Part shown: positions 9,392 to 24,527 of the stretch, in pieces
Position numbering within the stretch: the first letter of the stretch is position 1
Layout: the number at the start of each line of letters is the position of its first letter
DNA from: Deinococcus sp. HSC-46F16
Lineage (GTDB): Bacteria; Deinococcota; Deinococci; Deinococcales; Deinococcaceae
NCBI RefSeq assembly: GCF_024171495.1
Contig: NZ_JALJZW010000002.1
Span: 124,001-188,000 of the forward strand
Direction of reading: 5' to 3'
Length of the DNA: 64,000 bases
Position numbers and translations under genes: made by a program
Notes under the pieces: generated by a model
What the model saw: only the letters and a program-made list of their open reading frames with translations
What the model was told of the DNA's origin: nothing
Databases searched by the model: none

Positions 9392-10840
9392 ATGACACAG
9401 ATTGAACGTCCGCTGGACGTGGTGATTCTCGCGGCGGGGCAGGGCACCCGCATGAAATCGGAGCTGCCCAAGGTGCTGCACCCGGTCGCCGGACGCCCGA
9501 TGGTCGCGTGGGCGGTGCGGGCGGCGCAGGCCCTGGGAGCGCGGCGCATCGTCGTGGTGACCGGGCACGGGGCCGAGCAGGTGGAGGCGGCCCTGCAACA
9601 GCCCGGCGTGGCCTTCGCGCGGCAGCACGGGCAACTCGGCACCGGGCACGCGTTTCTTGCGGGGGCCGACGCGCTGTCTGACGAGGGCGACGCCGACATC
9701 CTGGTGCTGTACGGGGACACGCCGCTGCTGCGCCCGGAAACGCTGCGGGCGCTGCTGGACGACCACCGCGCCCACGCCTCGGCCTTCACGATCCTGACGG
9801 GCGAGTTGCCTGACGCGACCGGGTACGGGCGGATCATCCGCGACGCGGCGGGGAACGTGGAGCGCATCGTGGAGCAGAAGGGGGCGACTCCCGAGGAACA
9901 GGCCGTGCGCGAGTTCAACTCCGGCGTGTACGTGATGGACGGCCGCGCCCCCGCGCTGGCCCGGCGCATCACGAATGACAACGCGGCGGGCGAGTACTAC
10001 CTCACCGATCTGCTGGCGCTGTACCGCGCTGAGGGCGCCAGTGTGCGGGCCTTCAAGCTGGACGACCCCGACGAGGTGATGGGTGCCAACGACCGCGCGG
10101 GGCTGGCCGAGGCCGAGGCGATCCTCCGGCGCCGCCTCAACGCCGGGCACATGCGGGCCGGGGTGACCATGCACGACCCCGACTCGGTGCGGATTGAGGA
10201 CACCGTGCGAATTGGCCGTGACGTGACCCTGGAACCCGGCGTGATCCTGCGCGGCGACACCCGCATCGCGGACGGCGTGACCGTCGGCGCCTACAGCGTG
10301 CTGACCGACTCGGTGCTGGAGGAAGGCGCGGTCGTCAAGGCCCATTCCGTGCTGGAGGGTGCCCACGTCGGCCCCGGCAGCGACGTGGGGCCGTTCGCCC
10401 GCCTGCGCCCCGGCACGGTGCTGGAGGGGGGCGTCCACATCGGCAACTTCGTGGAGACGAAGGCGGCGCGGCTGGGGCCGGGCGTCAAGGCGGGGCACCT
10501 TGCCTACCTGGGCGACGTGGAGATCGGCTCGGAGACGAATGTGGGGGCCGGGACCATCGTCGCCAACTTCGACGGGGTGAACAAGCACCGCTCTACCGTC
10601 GGGGCGGGCGTCTTCATCGGCTCCAACTCCACCCTGATCGCCCCGCGCGTGATTGGCGACGCGGCCTTTATCGCGGCGGGCAGCGCCGTCCACGAGGACG
10701 TGCCCGAGGGCGCGATGGCGGTCGCCCGGGGCAAGCAGCGCAACGTGGAAGGTTGGAGCAGGCGCTACTGGGGCGGCATGCGCGAGAAGGTCGGGCAGAA
10801 GCTGCCGTGGCTGGCCGGGTGGCTGGAGCGGCAAGGCTAA
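9392..10840 (+). CDS. glmU: Bifunctional GlcN-1-P acetyltransferase / GlcNAc-1-P uridyltransferase
   Basis: The 482-residue enzyme makes UDP-GlcNAc, the precursor of peptidoglycan. The N-terminal half (about 1-235) is the nucleotidyltransferase with the pyrophosphorylase loop [11 protein letters not shown] and PKVLHP. The C-terminal half is a left-handed beta helix of hexapeptide repeats ending with the acetyltransferase region ([17 protein letters not shown]). Length and both active-site regions are normal for GlmU. It is monocistronic, bounded by terminators at 9306 and 10856. Confidence 0.97.
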   Translation: MTQIERPLDVVILAAGQGTRMKSELPKVLHPVAGRPMVAWAVRAAQALGARRIVVVTGHGAEQVEAALQQPGVAFARQHGQLGTGHAFLAGADALSDEGDADILVLYGDTPLLRPETLRALLDDHRAHASAFTILTGELPDATGYGRIIRDAAGNVERIVEQKGATPEEQAVREFNSGVYVMDGRAPALARRITNDNAAGEYYLTDLLALYRAEGASVRAFKLDDPDEVMGANDRAGLAEAEAILRRRLNAGHMRAGVTMHDPDSVRIEDTVRIGRDVTLEPGVILRGDTRIADGVTVGAYSVLTDSVLEEGAVVKAHSVLEGAHVGPGSDVGPFARLRPGTVLEGGVHIGNFVETKAARLGPGVKAGHLAYLGDVEIGSETNVGAGTIVANFDGVNKHRSTVGAGVFIGSNSTLIAPRVIGDAAFIAAGSAVHEDVPEGAMAVARGKQRNVEGWSRRYWGGMREKVGQKLPWLAGWLERQG

Positions 10841-10855
10841 ACCACCACAACAGAA

Positions 10856-10888
10856 GGAAGCCCGGACGCTGATCCCGTCCGGGCTTCC
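10856..10888. terminator. Bidirectional terminator between glmU and the MFS gene
   Basis: A perfect 12-base-pair stem (GGAAGCCCGGAC / GTCCGGGCTTCC) with a nine-base loop lies midway between two convergent genes, with T-rich sequence after it on the plus side. Confidence 0.85.
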
Positions 10889-10900
10889 TTTGTGTTCCAT

Positions 10901-12259
<1,359 letters not shown>

Positions 12260-12448
12260 GATGCCCGGCAGTGTAGAGGCTGACCTGTGATCGGGTGAGG
12301 AGATTCTGGGAGGTGGGCGGGGTTGATTAAGACGGGGTTTTGGTCAGGCGGCTCTGGAGCTCTCCAGCAAGGGCTGCCGGGGCTGAATCAAGCCGCGAGC
12401 ACTCTGCCGGATGGCGGGGCAACGACCAGGCCACCCTACCCTGCACCC

Positions 12449-12877
12449 ATGCTGACTGAACTCCCCATCCTGACCCCCGAGGCTGGGGACCTGCTGGCCC
12501 GCGCCATGTTTCCCGACCCGGAGCGCATCGCCCGCACCCTGGAGGCCTACCGGACAGCTCCCGAGCGCCGGGTCTTCGTCTGGCTGGAGGGAGGCCGGGT
12601 GGTGAGCGCAGCGGGCCTCCGGATCCAGGGCGCTGAGGTTGAGGTCCTGCACCTCGCCACCCGGCCCGGCGAGAAAGGACGCGGGCACGCGCGGGCGCTG
12701 CTGCACGCGCTGGCCGAGCACCTGAATGCCGCGCGGCTGGTCGCGGAGACGGACGACGGGGCGGTCGGCTTCTACCGCCGCGCCGGATTCGAGGTCACGC
12801 CCGCCCCGCCGAGGGGAGGCCGCGCCCGGTACCGGGTCACGCTTCACCGGGGGGAGAGGGAGGAGGCTGGATGCTGA
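12449..12877 (+). CDS. GNAT-family N-acetyltransferase
   Basis: A 142-residue single GNAT domain. The acetyl-CoA motif A is visible as RPGEKGRGHARALLHAL near residues 72-88, after a beta strand VEVLHLATR; FYRRAGFEV near 112 is motif B. The acceptor substrate is unknown. The ATG at 12449 follows TACCCT by 6 bases (leaderless signal), which favours it over the longer frame from 12323. Its 3' end overlaps the convergent yqeK by 41 bases. Confidence 0.87.
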   Translation: MLTELPILTPEAGDLLARAMFPDPERIARTLEAYRTAPERRVFVWLEGGRVVSAAGLRIQGAEVEVLHLATRPGEKGRGHARALLHALAEHLNAARLVAETDDGAVGFYRRAGFEVTPAPPRGGRARYRVTLHRGEREEAGC

Positions 12878-13499
12878 ACGCCCCCCACGCGGCCCGCAGG
12901 TCGGGGTGGGGAATTAGGAGGCGGGCCGGGGGCGAGGCCAGCCACGCCAGCATCCACCGCGCTCCTGCCCGCAGCCCGCCGCCGTCCAGCGCCCACCGCA
13001 ATTCCGCGCCGTAGGGCGGCACCCCGCCCTGATCCCACTCCAGCTTGTCGGCCAGAAAGACCGTGAGGTCGAGCGGCGTGGGCCGCGCGTGCAGGGTGGT
13101 GTGAACGCGAATGGCCTGAAGCACCGCCGGGTCGTGGACCCCGTAGCGCCGCCGGGCGATGACCACGCTCAGGCCCGCGTGCAGCAGCAGGGGCACCCGC
13201 CGCTCCTCGGGGCACACGGGCAGCCCCAGCCGCTCGGACAGGGGCACCATGACCTCGCGGGGCACGATGCCTCCCAGGTCGTGCAGCAGGGCCGCCTCTT
13301 GCGCCGCAACGGGGTCAACGCCGAACCGCCGGGCCAGCGCCTCCGCTTCCCCGGCCACGCGCGGCACATGCTCACGGATGACTGCCCTTCCGCAAGCGGC
13401 GAGCAGGGCGTCCACGTCGGCGGCGAGGTCGGTCAGACGGTGTCCCCGGTACGGCGCAGCCTCCCGCAGCGGCTCCGGCCAGAGGTCTTCCCAGGTCAT
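12837..13499 (-). CDS. YqeK-like HD-domain phosphohydrolase
   Basis: A 220-residue HD-domain protein. Residues H44, then H73-D74 (LLHDLGG), a further His (LLLHAGLSVV) and a distal Asp (FLADKLEWDQ) form the expected metal site. The order of motifs (HVPRV, HDLGGIVP, PLLLHAGLS, VHTTLHARPTPLD, ADKLE) matches YqeK, shown in other bacteria to cleave diadenosine tetraphosphate symmetrically. An N-terminal segment of about 40 residues and a C-terminal Pro-rich tail are extra. It starts 2 bases after the rnhA stop, so the two are cotranscribed. Confidence 0.85.
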   Translation of the reverse strand: MTWEDLWPEPLREAAPYRGHRLTDLAADVDALLAACGRAVIREHVPRVAGEAEALARRFGVDPVAAQEAALLHDLGGIVPREVMVPLSERLGLPVCPEERRVPLLLHAGLSVVIARRRYGVHDPAVLQAIRVHTTLHARPTPLDLTVFLADKLEWDQGGVPPYGAELRWALDGGGLRAGARWMLAWLASPPARLLIPHPDLRAAWGAFSIQPPPSPPGEA

Positions 13500-13501
13500 C
13501 C

Positions 13502-14082
<581 letters not shown>

Positions 14083-14102
14083 CCCTGCGGCGTACTGTCA
14101 AC

Positions 14103-14606
14103 ATGACCCTCCCCGACCCGCGCCTCTCCCCTTCCGCGCCCGCGCCGCGCGGCGATCCCGGCGTCATTCCGGAGCCCGAGCGCACGCCCGCGCTGCTGCT
14201 GCACCTCTCGCCGCTGCTGGGACTGGTCCTGCCAGGGCTGGGCAACGTGCTGGGGCCGCTCGCCGCGTGGTTGGGGTACCGCGACCGCTCGGCCGTGCTG
14301 GACGCGCAGGGCAAGGAGGTCGTCAATTTCCAGATCAGCGTGTGGCTGTACTCGCTGCTCGCGGGCCTGCTGTCCTTCGGCCTGTTCAGCCTGGGGCTGA
14401 TCGGGGGCGCGGCGGGGGCGGCGGCGGGCAGCCCGGACCTGGGAGCCTTCGCGCTGTTCGGCAGCCTCGCGGCCTTTTTCGCCTTTTTCATCCCGGCGAG
14501 CCTGGTGCTGTGGGCGTTTCCGCTGGTGGTGATGCTGCTCGCGGTGATCCGGGTGAACCAGGGGCGGACTTACCGGTATCCGCTGAGCCTCCGCTTTCTC
14601 CGGTAA
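14103..14606 (+). CDS. DUF4870-type membrane protein
   Basis: A 167-residue membrane protein with a Pro-rich N-terminal tail and four hydrophobic helices. It begins LLLHLSPLLGLVLPGLGNVLGPLAAWL and carries the DUF4870 feature of a charged loop ending GKEVVNFQIS before the second pair of helices. The function of this family is unknown. TACTGT lies 4 bases before the ATG at 14103. The promoter region is shared with the divergent rnhA, only 40 bases away. Confidence 0.87.
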   Translation: MTLPDPRLSPSAPAPRGDPGVIPEPERTPALLLHLSPLLGLVLPGLGNVLGPLAAWLGYRDRSAVLDAQGKEVVNFQISVWLYSLLAGLLSFGLFSLGLIGGAAGAAAGSPDLGAFALFGSLAAFFAFFIPASLVLWAFPLVVMLLAVIRVNQGRTYRYPLSLRFLR

Positions 14607-14661
14607 CACTGTCTCCGGTAACAGGTTCTCCCCACCGCCCACAGGCCCTATTCTCTCCCCC

Positions 14662-15417
14662 ATGCGACTTATGGCCGTCTTTGCCCACCCCGACGACGAG
14701 ATCGGCTGCATCGGCACCCTCGCGAGGCACGCGGCGCGGGGGGACGAGGTGCTGCTGGTGTGGACCACCCTGGGGGAACTCGCCAGCCAATTCGGGGACG
14801 CCCCGCATGAGGAAGTCACCCGCATCCGCCAGGAGCACGGGGCGTGGGTGGCGCAGAGGATCGGGGCGCGGCACCACTTCTTCGACATGGGCGACAGCCG
14901 CCTGACGGGCGGGCGCTCCGAGGCGCTGCAACTTGCCCGCCTCTACGCCCGCTTCCGGCCCAACGCGGTGATCACCTGGAGCGACGACCACCCCCACCCC
15001 GACCACCGCATTACCGCCAAGATCGCCTTTGACGCCGTGACGCTGGCCCGCATCCCCAAGATCGTCAACGAGTCGGGCGGCGGGGCGCTGATGCCTCCGG
15101 CCCCCGACCTCAGCGGCGACGAGGCGGTCGAGAGCGGCGAGGACGTGGCCCGGCTCGAAGCGTGGCGCGAACCCGTGCGCTTCTACCAGTACTACGCGCC
15201 CGCCTCGCCCTACCCCGAGGTGTTCGTGGACACCTCCGAGACCTTCGAGGTCGCGGCGGACGTGGCCGGGTACTACCGCGACTTCTACAAGTGGGCCTGG
15301 TCCGCCGAGCAGTTCCGCGAGACGCGGGCGCAGATCGGGCGGCTGGCGGGCGTGAAGTACGCGGAGCGCTTCACCCTGCGGGCCAGTCACCTGCGGGCGC
15401 GGGAGTACCTGGACTGA
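14662..15417 (+). CDS. PIG-L/LmbE-family zinc deacetylase
   Basis: A 251-residue cytoplasmic deacetylase. The metal motif AHPDDE is at residues 8-13, and HPDHR (near 114-118) supplies the other ligand. PIG-L enzymes remove acetyl groups from N-acetylglucosaminyl compounds. In this phylum one family member (BshB type) serves bacillithiol synthesis, but no other bsh gene is nearby and the substrate is open. TATTCT precedes the ATG by 7 bases (leaderless signal). The next gene follows 60 bases later. Confidence 0.9.
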   Translation: MRLMAVFAHPDDEIGCIGTLARHAARGDEVLLVWTTLGELASQFGDAPHEEVTRIRQEHGAWVAQRIGARHHFFDMGDSRLTGGRSEALQLARLYARFRPNAVITWSDDHPHPDHRITAKIAFDAVTLARIPKIVNESGGGALMPPAPDLSGDEAVESGEDVARLEAWREPVRFYQYYAPASPYPEVFVDTSETFEVAADVAGYYRDFYKWAWSAEQFRETRAQIGRLAGVKYAERFTLRASHLRAREYLD

Positions 15418-15477
15418 GCCTGGACGGAGGGCGCGGGACGTGCGGCGCGGCGGCCCGCGCTACAGTGACCCCGACAT

Positions 15478-16032
15478 ATGGCCGAGGACATCCACATCAG
15501 GCAGAGCATCGTGGTCAGGGCGCGTCCGGACGTGCTGTATCGCCTCGCGCTGGAACCCCGGCGCCGCGTCCGGTGGGACCCCAACCTCGCGCGGGCCGAG
15601 TACGAGGGCGGCGAGAACACCCGGCTCACGCCCAATGTGCGGGTGCGCTTCAAGTTCTCGCGGCGGCTCTTTGGCCTGAGCTTCACCGCCAAATACGGTC
15701 AGCTTCAGGCCCCGCTGCGGGGCGGCTGGGAGAGCGTGCGGCACGTCGGCCCCTTCGAGCGGCTCACGCAAAGCTGGACCTTCAAGGCGATGCCCGGCGG
15801 CACCGAGGTCACCTTGGGCATGAACGGCCGCATTCGCTACCGTTGGGTCCACAAACCCGTCGAGCGGCTGATGCACAACCTCGTCATCAGCACCCTGACG
15901 GCCCTGCAGCGGCAGGTCGACGCCCCCGGCGCCCAACTCATGGAAGACATGGGCCGCGAGATGCAGCGCAAGCAGAAGGAAGAGCAGAAGGCGGCCAAGG
16001 AAGCGGCCAAGGCCGCGCGGCGGCGCCGGTAG
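15478..16032 (+). CDS. SRPBCC (START-like) domain protein
   Basis: A 184-residue protein with a SRPBCC ligand-binding fold. It starts with a strand carrying IVVRARPDVLYRLALEPRRRVRWDPN, the usual opening of the family, and ends with a long helix before a Lys/Ala/Arg tail. The C-terminal tail (KQKEEQKAAKEAAKAARRRR) is very basic and may bind nucleic acid or membrane. The ligand is unknown. TACAGT lies 11 bases before the ATG. The downstream gene starts 15 bases after the stop. Confidence 0.85.
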   Translation: MAEDIHIRQSIVVRARPDVLYRLALEPRRRVRWDPNLARAEYEGGENTRLTPNVRVRFKFSRRLFGLSFTAKYGQLQAPLRGGWESVRHVGPFERLTQSWTFKAMPGGTEVTLGMNGRIRYRWVHKPVERLMHNLVISTLTALQRQVDAPGAQLMEDMGREMQRKQKEEQKAAKEAAKAARRRR

Positions 16033-16047
16033 GAGGCAGGGGGGGGC

Positions 16048-16308
16048 ATGGACCTCTGGGACCTGCGGGACGCGACCGTCTTCCGGGACCCGGAGTTGCG
16101 CCTCACGCTGGGACGGCACCCGGAGACGGGCCAGCCCTACCTGCTGTTCATGGTGCAGCGCGGCATCGGGGAGTACCCGGCCCGGCTCCCCATTGCTGAG
16201 GAGGACTTCCGGCGGTTTCTGGCCGATCCTTTCCTGACCCTGCCCCTCACCGACCCGTATCAGGGACTGGACTGCGAGCAGGTGCGGGCGGCAGGGGCCG
16301 AGTGCTGA
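16048..16308 (+). CDS. Small conserved-looking protein of unknown function
   Basis: An 86-residue acidic protein with no membrane segment. It reads like a compact beta-rich domain (FRDPELRLTLGRHPETGQPYLLFMVQRG). I do not recognise it. It sits between the SRPBCC gene (15 bases upstream, GGAGG before its start) and the next gene, which overlaps its stop by 7 bases, so it is part of a tight operon. Confidence 0.75.
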   Translation: MDLWDLRDATVFRDPELRLTLGRHPETGQPYLLFMVQRGIGEYPARLPIAEEDFRRFLADPFLTLPLTDPYQGLDCEQVRAAGAEC

Positions 16309-17792
16309 GGCCGCCGGGCCGGGCTGCTCTGGCTTTGACCCTGCTGCTGGGAGCGGGGCTGTGGTACGTCGCCCGCACCCCGCAGATCGCGGAGAGGAGA
16401 CCGGACATGACCGAACCGAGCAGCCGCATGACCCTCCGGCAGGACTGGCAGCAGCCCGTGACGGGCGAGCGGGTGACCCTGGCCTTTGAAGGGGGCGTGG
16501 CCCGGCTGGAGCGCGGCGGGCGAGTCAGCGAGGTCGTTCAACCGCCCTTCGACGAGGCCGCCGTGCGGGAGGACACGCGGGCGCAATTTCAGACCTGGGG
16601 CTGGAATCCGTTCGAATTGCGAATCCTGCGCGACATGGCGCAGGCGGGCACCCTGCGCGAGAACGGTCGGCCCCTGCGCGTGGAAGACCTCGGCTTTCCG
16701 GCCCGGCTGTGGGAGGAACTGGACGCCTTCGAGCGGGAGACAGGGATGAAGGACCCGCCGACGGTTCCGGCGGAGTACCGCTCAACTTTGACCGTTCACA
16801 CCGACGATGGGGCGTTTGCGGGCACCCTTTCCTCCGAGGACACCCCCGCCGATTCCCTGCTGTGGCACCCCACGCCGCCGATGCAGGAGCGGTTCGCGGA
16901 ATTGATGGCGGTGATGGCGGAAAACGTCCAGATCGCCCCGTCCCCCGCCGAGATGCCCTTCGAGGAGCAGGGGCGGGAACTCGCGCGGGAGGGCTTTGTG
17001 CGAATGAGCCCCCGCTGCCCTGACGGCTCGCTGTGGCTGCCGCCCGCGCCGGAGGAGGAGCGGGAGCGGCTGGAGCAGTGGGCGTGGCCCGTCGTGCGCC
17101 CGGTGGTGGTGCCCGGCACGCCTGCCCCCTGGGACAGCAAGCTGGGAGGCGTTCCCTACCGCCCCAGGGGAGCGGCGTGGCCCACCCAGCCGTCCGGCAG
17201 CCCGCTCTACTTCGTAGCGCAGATCGATCTGACCGCAGCCAACGCCCAGGGCCACCTGCCGGAGTTGCCGCGCCGGGGCCTGCTGCAATTGTTCGTGGCC
17301 AATTCGGACGCCTCTTACGAGGAGATGGTCGCGGACCCGGAGAGGAGCAATCCGGTCGCCCGCGTCCTGTACTGGCCGGAAGTCGTGCAGGACGAGGCGG
17401 CGCTGACCCGCGAAGTTCCCGCCTTCACCGACGAGTTTCAGGCCGAGACGTTCACGCCGCCGGAGCGTGTCCTGGCCTTTTTGAACGACCGCGAGTTCCC
17501 GTCGGGGATAGATCGGCGCCTGGAGTGGCTGGAGGAGACGACTCCGGAGAGCGGGATGACCGAGCTTCATGTCAACGGGCACCGTCTGGGCGGTCACGCC
17601 ATGCTCATCAACGCGGCTTTCCCGCCTGCCGAGGACTGGCGCCTGCTCTTCCAGTTCGACGGCGACGACGTGGGCGGGCAGATTTACGGCGAGTTTGGCG
17701 GGCTGGGCGGGTGGATCGGGTTCTTCATCAGGGCAGAAGACCTCGCGCGGCGGGATTTCTCGCGGGTGAGGGTCGAGCTGGACGCCTTCTGA
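16302..17792 (+). CDS. Membrane-anchored protein with C-terminal DUF1963-like domain
   Basis: A 496-residue protein. An N-terminal hydrophobic helix (AALALTLLLGAGLWYVA) is probably a signal anchor. Residues about 30-230 are a polar domain I do not recognise. Residues about 265-496 match the DUF1963/YwqG layout: a start with SKLGGVPYRP, then FVAQIDL, LLQLFV, HRLGGHAMLIN and LLFQFDGDD. The function of DUF1963 is unknown. It starts at the GTG 16302, overlapping the stop of the upstream gene, suggesting translational coupling. The stop is 16 bases from the convergent WD40-like gene. Confidence 0.8.
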   Translation: MLRPPGRAALALTLLLGAGLWYVARTPQIAERRPDMTEPSSRMTLRQDWQQPVTGERVTLAFEGGVARLERGGRVSEVVQPPFDEAAVREDTRAQFQTWGWNPFELRILRDMAQAGTLRENGRPLRVEDLGFPARLWEELDAFERETGMKDPPTVPAEYRSTLTVHTDDGAFAGTLSSEDTPADSLLWHPTPPMQERFAELMAVMAENVQIAPSPAEMPFEEQGRELAREGFVRMSPRCPDGSLWLPPAPEEERERLEQWAWPVVRPVVVPGTPAPWDSKLGGVPYRPRGAAWPTQPSGSPLYFVAQIDLTAANAQGHLPELPRRGLLQLFVANSDASYEEMVADPERSNPVARVLYWPEVVQDEAALTREVPAFTDEFQAETFTPPERVLAFLNDREFPSGIDRRLEWLEETTPESGMTELHVNGHRLGGHAMLINAAFPPAEDWRLLFQFDGDDVGGQIYGEFGGLGGWIGFFIRAEDLARRDFSRVRVELDAF

Positions 17793-17808
17793 AGCGGCCC
17801 GCGTTCCC

Positions 17809-18921
17809 TCACTCCCCCGGCACCGCCACCACCCGCGACCCCTCCCCCTGGCCCAGCAGCAACCGGTCGGGGCCGAGCCACTGCACGGTGTCGGGCACGT
17901 CGTAGCGCTGCCACCAGACCACCCGGCTCTGCGGGCCGTCCGGTGCGGCGCGGGTCACCACCACGCACTCGCTGCGCCAGCCGCCGCACCCGTCGAACCC
18001 GGCAGAGGCCAGCGCCGTTCCCGCCGGGTTCCAGTCGAGCGCCCGCACCAGCCCCCGGTGGGGCCGGGTCCGCCACACCTCCCGCCCGGCCGCCACGTCC
18101 CAGACGGTCAGGGTTCCTTCCCCCCACCCGGCGGCCACCCGCGCCCCGTCCGGCGTGAGGGCGAGGCTGTAGGGTCCCTCCTCGCCGCCGAAGCGGAAGC
18201 GTTCGGGACGGGGCTGGCGCGTCCGCAGGTCATAGAGAGCCACCTCGCCCCGCCGGGGGCTGTAGGCCAGCGTGGTTCCAGCCGCGTCCACGCTGCCGCC
18301 CGCCTCCCACCAGCACGCGAAGGGCGCCCGCCACACCACCGCCCCGTCCGACCAGCGCCGCAGGGTGAGGCGCACGGGCCGGTCGCGCCCCGGTCCCGCC
18401 GCGTCGGTGAGCAGCAGGCCCTGGGGCAGCGCGGCAAATACGCAGGGCTGCCATTCAAAGGAGCGCCACTCCCCCCGCACCCCTCCGCTGGCCGCGTCCA
18501 GCGCGGTCACCCGGCCCTCGTCGTCGTGAATCCAGACCGTGCGGCTGTCGGGGGACCAGACCAGATCGTTCACGCTGCGGAAGTCGGCCGTGGGGAGGTC
18601 CGTCGTCCAGCGCCGGTCCATCGTGGCCGCCTCCCAGAGCGCCACCCGCGCGGTGAAGCTGTCGCCGTATTTGCGGCTCCCTCCAATCGCCACCCAGCGG
18701 CCGTCCGGCGACTGCGCGGCGTGGTCGAGGCCCTCGTAGAGGCCGCCGCCCCGAAGGTAGACGGGCAGGCCGTTCTGCTGCGCCCGCCACGTCTGCACCG
18801 GCCGCGAGTCCCACACGGCGCGGGCGATGCCCACGAGGTTGAAGACCAGCAGCGGAACCATCAGCACCGTCAGCACGCGCTGAAGCCGGGTGGGACGGGG
18901 GCGCTCGGGCGCGGCGGTCAT
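17809..18921 (-). CDS. Membrane-anchored WD40/beta-propeller protein
   Basis: A 370-residue protein. One hydrophobic helix near residues 15-35 (VLTVLMVPLLVFNLVGIA) anchors it; the rest is a repeat protein. Several WD40-like blades can be seen (VNDLVWSPDSRTVWI; YSLALTPDGARVAAGWGEGTLTVWDV; VRALDWNPAGTALASAGFD). It probably acts as a protein-binding scaffold on the outer face of the membrane. TACAGT lies 6 bases before the ATG at 18921, a leaderless signal that fixes the start despite a longer frame. Confidence 0.85.
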   Translation of the reverse strand: MTAAPERPRPTRLQRVLTVLMVPLLVFNLVGIARAVWDSRPVQTWRAQQNGLPVYLRGGGLYEGLDHAAQSPDGRWVAIGGSRKYGDSFTARVALWEAATMDRRWTTDLPTADFRSVNDLVWSPDSRTVWIHDDEGRVTALDAASGGVRGEWRSFEWQPCVFAALPQGLLLTDAAGPGRDRPVRLTLRRWSDGAVVWRAPFACWWEAGGSVDAAGTTLAYSPRRGEVALYDLRTRQPRPERFRFGGEEGPYSLALTPDGARVAAGWGEGTLTVWDVAAGREVWRTRPHRGLVRALDWNPAGTALASAGFDGCGGWRSECVVVTRAAPDGPQSRVVWWQRYDVPDTVQWLGPDRLLLGQGEGSRVVAVPGE

Positions 18922-19099
18922 GCCCCGACTGTAGTGCCCCAGCGAGGACCGCCCGGCCGCATCTGCCCGCCGCCCTTGAGCCAGCCCTGAGACAACGCCC
19001 CGCCGGAGCCGCCCCGCCAGGCCCGCGCGTATGATGCCCCCTAGATGAGCCGGGGGGCTGGAACCGCTTCCGCATCCCTCCCCGTGCCGGGAGGCTGTT

Positions 19100-20175
19100 A
19101 TGAAACTCGGAATGATCGGGCTGGGCAAGATGGGCGGGAACATGGTGCTGCGTCTCGTGCAGGGGGGGCAGCCGGTCGTCGGCTACGACCGCAGCGAGGA
19201 GAGCGTGGCCCTGATCGAACAGGGCGGGGCACAGGGCGCCCGCACGATGGACGAGCTGATCGCCGCGCTGGGCGAACCCGGCCAGCGGGCCGTGTGGGTG
19301 ATGGTGCCTGCCGGGACCATCACGCAGGCGGTGATCGACGATCTCGCGGGGAGGCTCGCGCCCGGTGACATCGTCATTGACGGGGGCAACTCCAATTTCA
19401 AGGACACCATGCGGCGGGCGGAGGCCCTGGCCGAGAAGGGCATCCAGATGGTCGACGTGGGCACCTCGGGCGGCATCTGGGGCCTGAAGGAAGGCTACGC
19501 GATGATGGTGGGCGGCCCAAGTGAGGCGGTGGAGCGCCTGCGCCCCTTTCTGGAAGCCCTCGCGCCCGCGCCCGACAAGGGCTGGGGCCGGATGGGGCCG
19601 TCGGGCTCCGGGCACTACGTCAAGATGGTCCACAACGGCATCGAATACGGAATGATGCAGGCCTACGCCGAGGGTTTCGAGCTGCTGCACGCCCGCGAGG
19701 ACTACGGGCTGGACATGGCCCAGATCGCCGAACTGTGGCGGCACGGCTCGGTGATTCGCTCGTGGCTGCTTGACCTCACCGCCGAGGCCCTCGCCAACGA
19801 GGCCGACTTCTCGCAGCTCTCCGACTACGTGGCCGACTCGGGCGAGGGGCGCTGGACCGTGATCGACTCCATCGAACTCGGGATTCCCACGCCGGTCATC
19901 ACGCTGGCGACCCAGATGCGTTTCCGCTCGCAGCAGGAGGTCAGCTACGCCGGGCAGATGCTCTCGGCGATGCGGCGGGCCTTCGGTGGGCACGCGGTCA
20001 AGATTCTGGAGTCCACCCGGCAAGAAGCCGTGGTGCCCGAGGTGCAGCCCGGCGAGCATCCGGCGGCGGCGGCCCCGCAGAACATCGACGCGGGCGCGGC
20101 GCAGCCCCAGAGCAGCGGTGAGGAAGCGCAGCAGCTCGGCGAGACGGGCCAGACCCGCGTGACGGGAGACGGCGC

Positions 20176-20179
<4 letters not shown>
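19100..20179 (+). CDS. gnd: 6-phosphogluconate dehydrogenase, decarboxylating (short GntZ-like form)
   Basis: A 359-residue enzyme that oxidises 6-phosphogluconate to ribulose 5-phosphate with release of CO2. The nucleotide motif GLGKMGGNM, the substrate motif [13 protein letters not shown] and the catalytic segment [14 protein letters not shown] are all intact. It is the short type of 6PGDH (GntZ/YqeC group), about 100 residues shorter than the E. coli form. It carries an unusual Ala/Gln/Glu-rich tail of about 50 residues after [14 protein letters not shown] precedes the ATG. The stop overlaps the zwf start by 4 bases. Confidence 0.95.
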
Positions 20180-21735
<1,556 letters not shown>

Positions 21736-21737
21736 GG

Positions 21738-21850
21738 GCGCTCCGCGCCGGGTCGAGGAGTCGAGGCGTCCAGAAGTCGAGGAGGACTGGCTCTCGGCTG
21801 TGCCCCGACCTCTCGACCTCTCGACCTCTCGACCCCCCCGCAGGTGCCCC
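21738..21850 (+). repeat. Hairpin-forming intergenic repeat, copy 1 (before opcA)
   Basis: The whole zwf-opcA gap is built of GTCGAGG units on the 5' side and CTCGACC units (three in a row, 8-base period) on the 3' side, so it can fold on itself. It opens with a GGCGCTCC...GCGCC palindrome and ends CAGGTGCCCC immediately before the opcA ATG. A second copy with the same order and the same last 16 bases lies before tmk (26506-26619). Confidence 0.7.
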
Positions 21851-22816
<966 letters not shown>

Positions 22817-22858
22817 AGCTCTCTTTCGCGGCGGGCGGCCCGTGGCACACTGCCTTCC

Positions 22859-23962
<1,104 letters not shown>

Positions 23963-24022
23963 GGGCAACTCTGAGGCTTTTCCCACTCGTCACTGTCCGG
24001 CGGACGTGATGAGGTGGGAGGC

Positions 24023-24415
<393 letters not shown>

Positions 24416-24433
24416 ACCCCACCCTTCCCCACC

Positions 24434-24470
24434 GCCCCGGTCCTCGCCTGCGGAGCCGGGGCTTTTCTTT
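24434..24470 (+). terminator. Terminator after the SnoaL-like gene
   Basis: GCCCCGG / CCGGGGC with an inner partly paired loop, followed by a T-rich tail (CTTTTCTTT). Confidence 0.75.
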
Positions 24471-24527
24471 CGGCGTTAAAGGCGAACTCAAGACGCGCCC
24501 GTCATCCGGCGCCGCTAGCATGGGCCT

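Noticed and set aside
8717..10900. A 727-codon open frame on the minus strand opposite the 8783 gene and glmU
   Set aside because: It is the high-GC mirror of real genes: His/Arg/Gly-rich, no domains, and it would contradict the glmU terminators. The same holds for long antisense frames opposite copA, murJ, topA and the GH1-RmlD gene.
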